Source: CAZYXZ01 sp964651395
GTDB taxonomy: Bacteria; Actinomycetota; Actinomycetes; BP-191
NCBI GenBank assembly: GCA_964651395.1
Contig: CAZYXZ010000079.1
Coordinates: 1-14,311, forward strand
Reading direction: 5' to 3'
DNA length: 14,311 bases
A program made the position numbers and the translations under genes. Positions 13,656 through 14,311 of this stretch are shown here, one piece after another. Within the stretch, counting starts at the first letter, position 1; every line of letters starts with the position of its first letter. A model generated the notes under the pieces. That model was given only the letters and a program-made list of their open reading frames with translations, was not told where the DNA came from and ran no database searches.

Positions 13656-14311
13656 CGGGCGCGTCCTCGAGGCCGAGGACGCCGCGCTCCCGGCGCACGG
13701 CGGCGGCGTACGCCGTCACCTGCGCGTCGACCCACGCCTCGTCGGTGCCGAGCTCGGCGGCCATGAGCTCCGCCGCATGGCGGGCCGCGGGGAGTGCGGC
13801 ATCGCGCGCGCGCAGCGCGAGCCGTGTGCGGCGCGAGAAGACGTCGTCCAGCGTCGCCGCACCCTCGTGCCGCGCGGCATGCACCACTTCGGCAAAGACG
13901 TGGGCGGTCGCCGGCGACACCGGGGAGGCGAGATCTTCGGCGGCGGCCAGGTCCAGCACTGCGGCAGCCGCCTCGCCGTGCTGCCGGACGAGGAGCGCGG
14001 CCAGCTCCGCGGTGAGCCCGAGCGACTCCGCCGCCGACGTCATCTCCGACACGAGCGTCTCGTACGGACGGGCGCTGCCGAGGTTGATCTCGTCGGTGCG
14101 GCAGCGCGCCCGCCGCCGGTCGCGCTCGACGATCCGGTCGACGACGTCCTTGGCCATCCGACGGTACGTCGTGAGCTTCCCTCCGGTGATGGTGAGCAGC
14201 CCGCCCCTTCCTTCGACGAGGCTGTGCCGCCGGGACAGGTCGGCCGTCGCGCCGGCCGCGCCGCGCAGCAGCGGGCGGCAGCCGGCCCAGGCGCCCGAGA
14301 CGTCGCCCTCG
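13645..14311 (-). CDS. glpD: Glycerol-3-phosphate dehydrogenase GlpD (5' end outside window)
   Basis: The C-terminal 222 codons of the aerobic FAD-dependent enzyme that oxidises sn-glycerol 3-phosphate to dihydroxyacetone phosphate at the membrane and feeds electrons to quinone. The frame is open to the window edge, and more than half of the usual 500-580 residues lie beyond it. Reading from the edge, AWAGCRPLL, SRRHSLVEG and then LLTITGGKLTTYRRMAKDVVD are classic GlpD motifs. After them comes the helical C-terminal DAO_C domain (RHEGAATLDDVFSRRTRLALR). It converges on the lipid kinase gene with an 11-bp overlap and no space for a terminator. Its place beside an AGPS-like protein and a lipid kinase suggests a shared DHAP or glycerolipid link. 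Confidence 0.94.
   Translation of the reverse strand, partial: EGDVSGAWAGCRPLLRGAAGATADLSRRHSLVEGRGGLLTITGGKLTTYRRMAKDVVDRIVERDRRRARCRTDEINLGSARPYETLVSEMTSAAESLGLTAELAALLVRQHGEAAAAVLDLAAAEDLASPVSPATAHVFAEVVHAARHEGAATLDDVFSRRTRLALRARDAALPAARHAAELMAAELGTDEAWVDAQVTAYAAAVRRERGVLGLEDAPVRS

Noticed and set aside
1..14311. tRNA, rRNA, CRISPR, insertion sequence, prophage or defence system
   Set aside because: No cloverleaf, repeat array, transposase or integrase-like protein, and no shift in base composition was noticed on reading; all space is taken by housekeeping-type genes and the lipid-type cluster.

Overview
The window is 14.3 kb of very GC-rich DNA from an actinobacterium. The main reason is its gene order: pafA, pafB, pafC, tatA, tatC, helY, all readable on the + strand. 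This is the order of the Mycobacterium tuberculosis block Rv2097c to Rv2092c, and the Pup/PafBC genes are largely restricted to Actinobacteria. The genus cannot be named from what is visible. Two runs of exactly ten Ns show that it comes from a draft assembly.

Left part (1-4809), protein tagging and DNA-damage control. The window opens inside pafA (Pup ligase). Two minus-strand genes, a DUF3866 protein and a SufR-like Fe-S regulator, lie between pafA and pafB. The regulator is transcribed divergently from pafB-pafC, the two WYL-domain subunits of the RecA/LexA-independent DNA-damage activator.

Middle part (4810-10227), secretion and RNA helicase. After a short leader rich in inverted repeats come a CxxC...CxxC zinc-ribbon protein and a 72-residue membrane protein, both of unknown function. 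Then follow tatA and tatC (twin-arginine translocase), a lipid kinase of the diacylglycerol kinase family, and helY, a Ski2/Mtr4-type helicase. These genes are close together and probably co-transcribed in part. Several also carry their own TAnnnT box 6-7 bases before the start codon, which suggests leaderless transcripts.

Right part (10228-14311), a glycerolipid-type cluster. It holds a flavoprotein resembling alkyl-dihydroxyacetone-phosphate synthase (AGPS), a GlpC/GlcF-like Fe-S protein overlapping it by one base, and a divergent lipid kinase whose GGDGT motif has decayed. The convergent 3' part of glpD (glycerol-3-phosphate dehydrogenase) closes the window. GlpD makes DHAP, AGPS acts on acyl-DHAP, and lipid kinases phosphorylate diacylglycerol-like lipids, so a shared role in glycerolipid or ether-lipid metabolism is plausible. 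AGPS chemistry is redox-neutral, however, so the Fe-S partner is hard to explain. This cluster is the best candidate for something not yet described.

I see no tRNA, rRNA, CRISPR array, insertion sequence or phage gene. The largest stretches without a gene are 4810-4926, 2796-2883 and 10228-10309, all under 300 bases.
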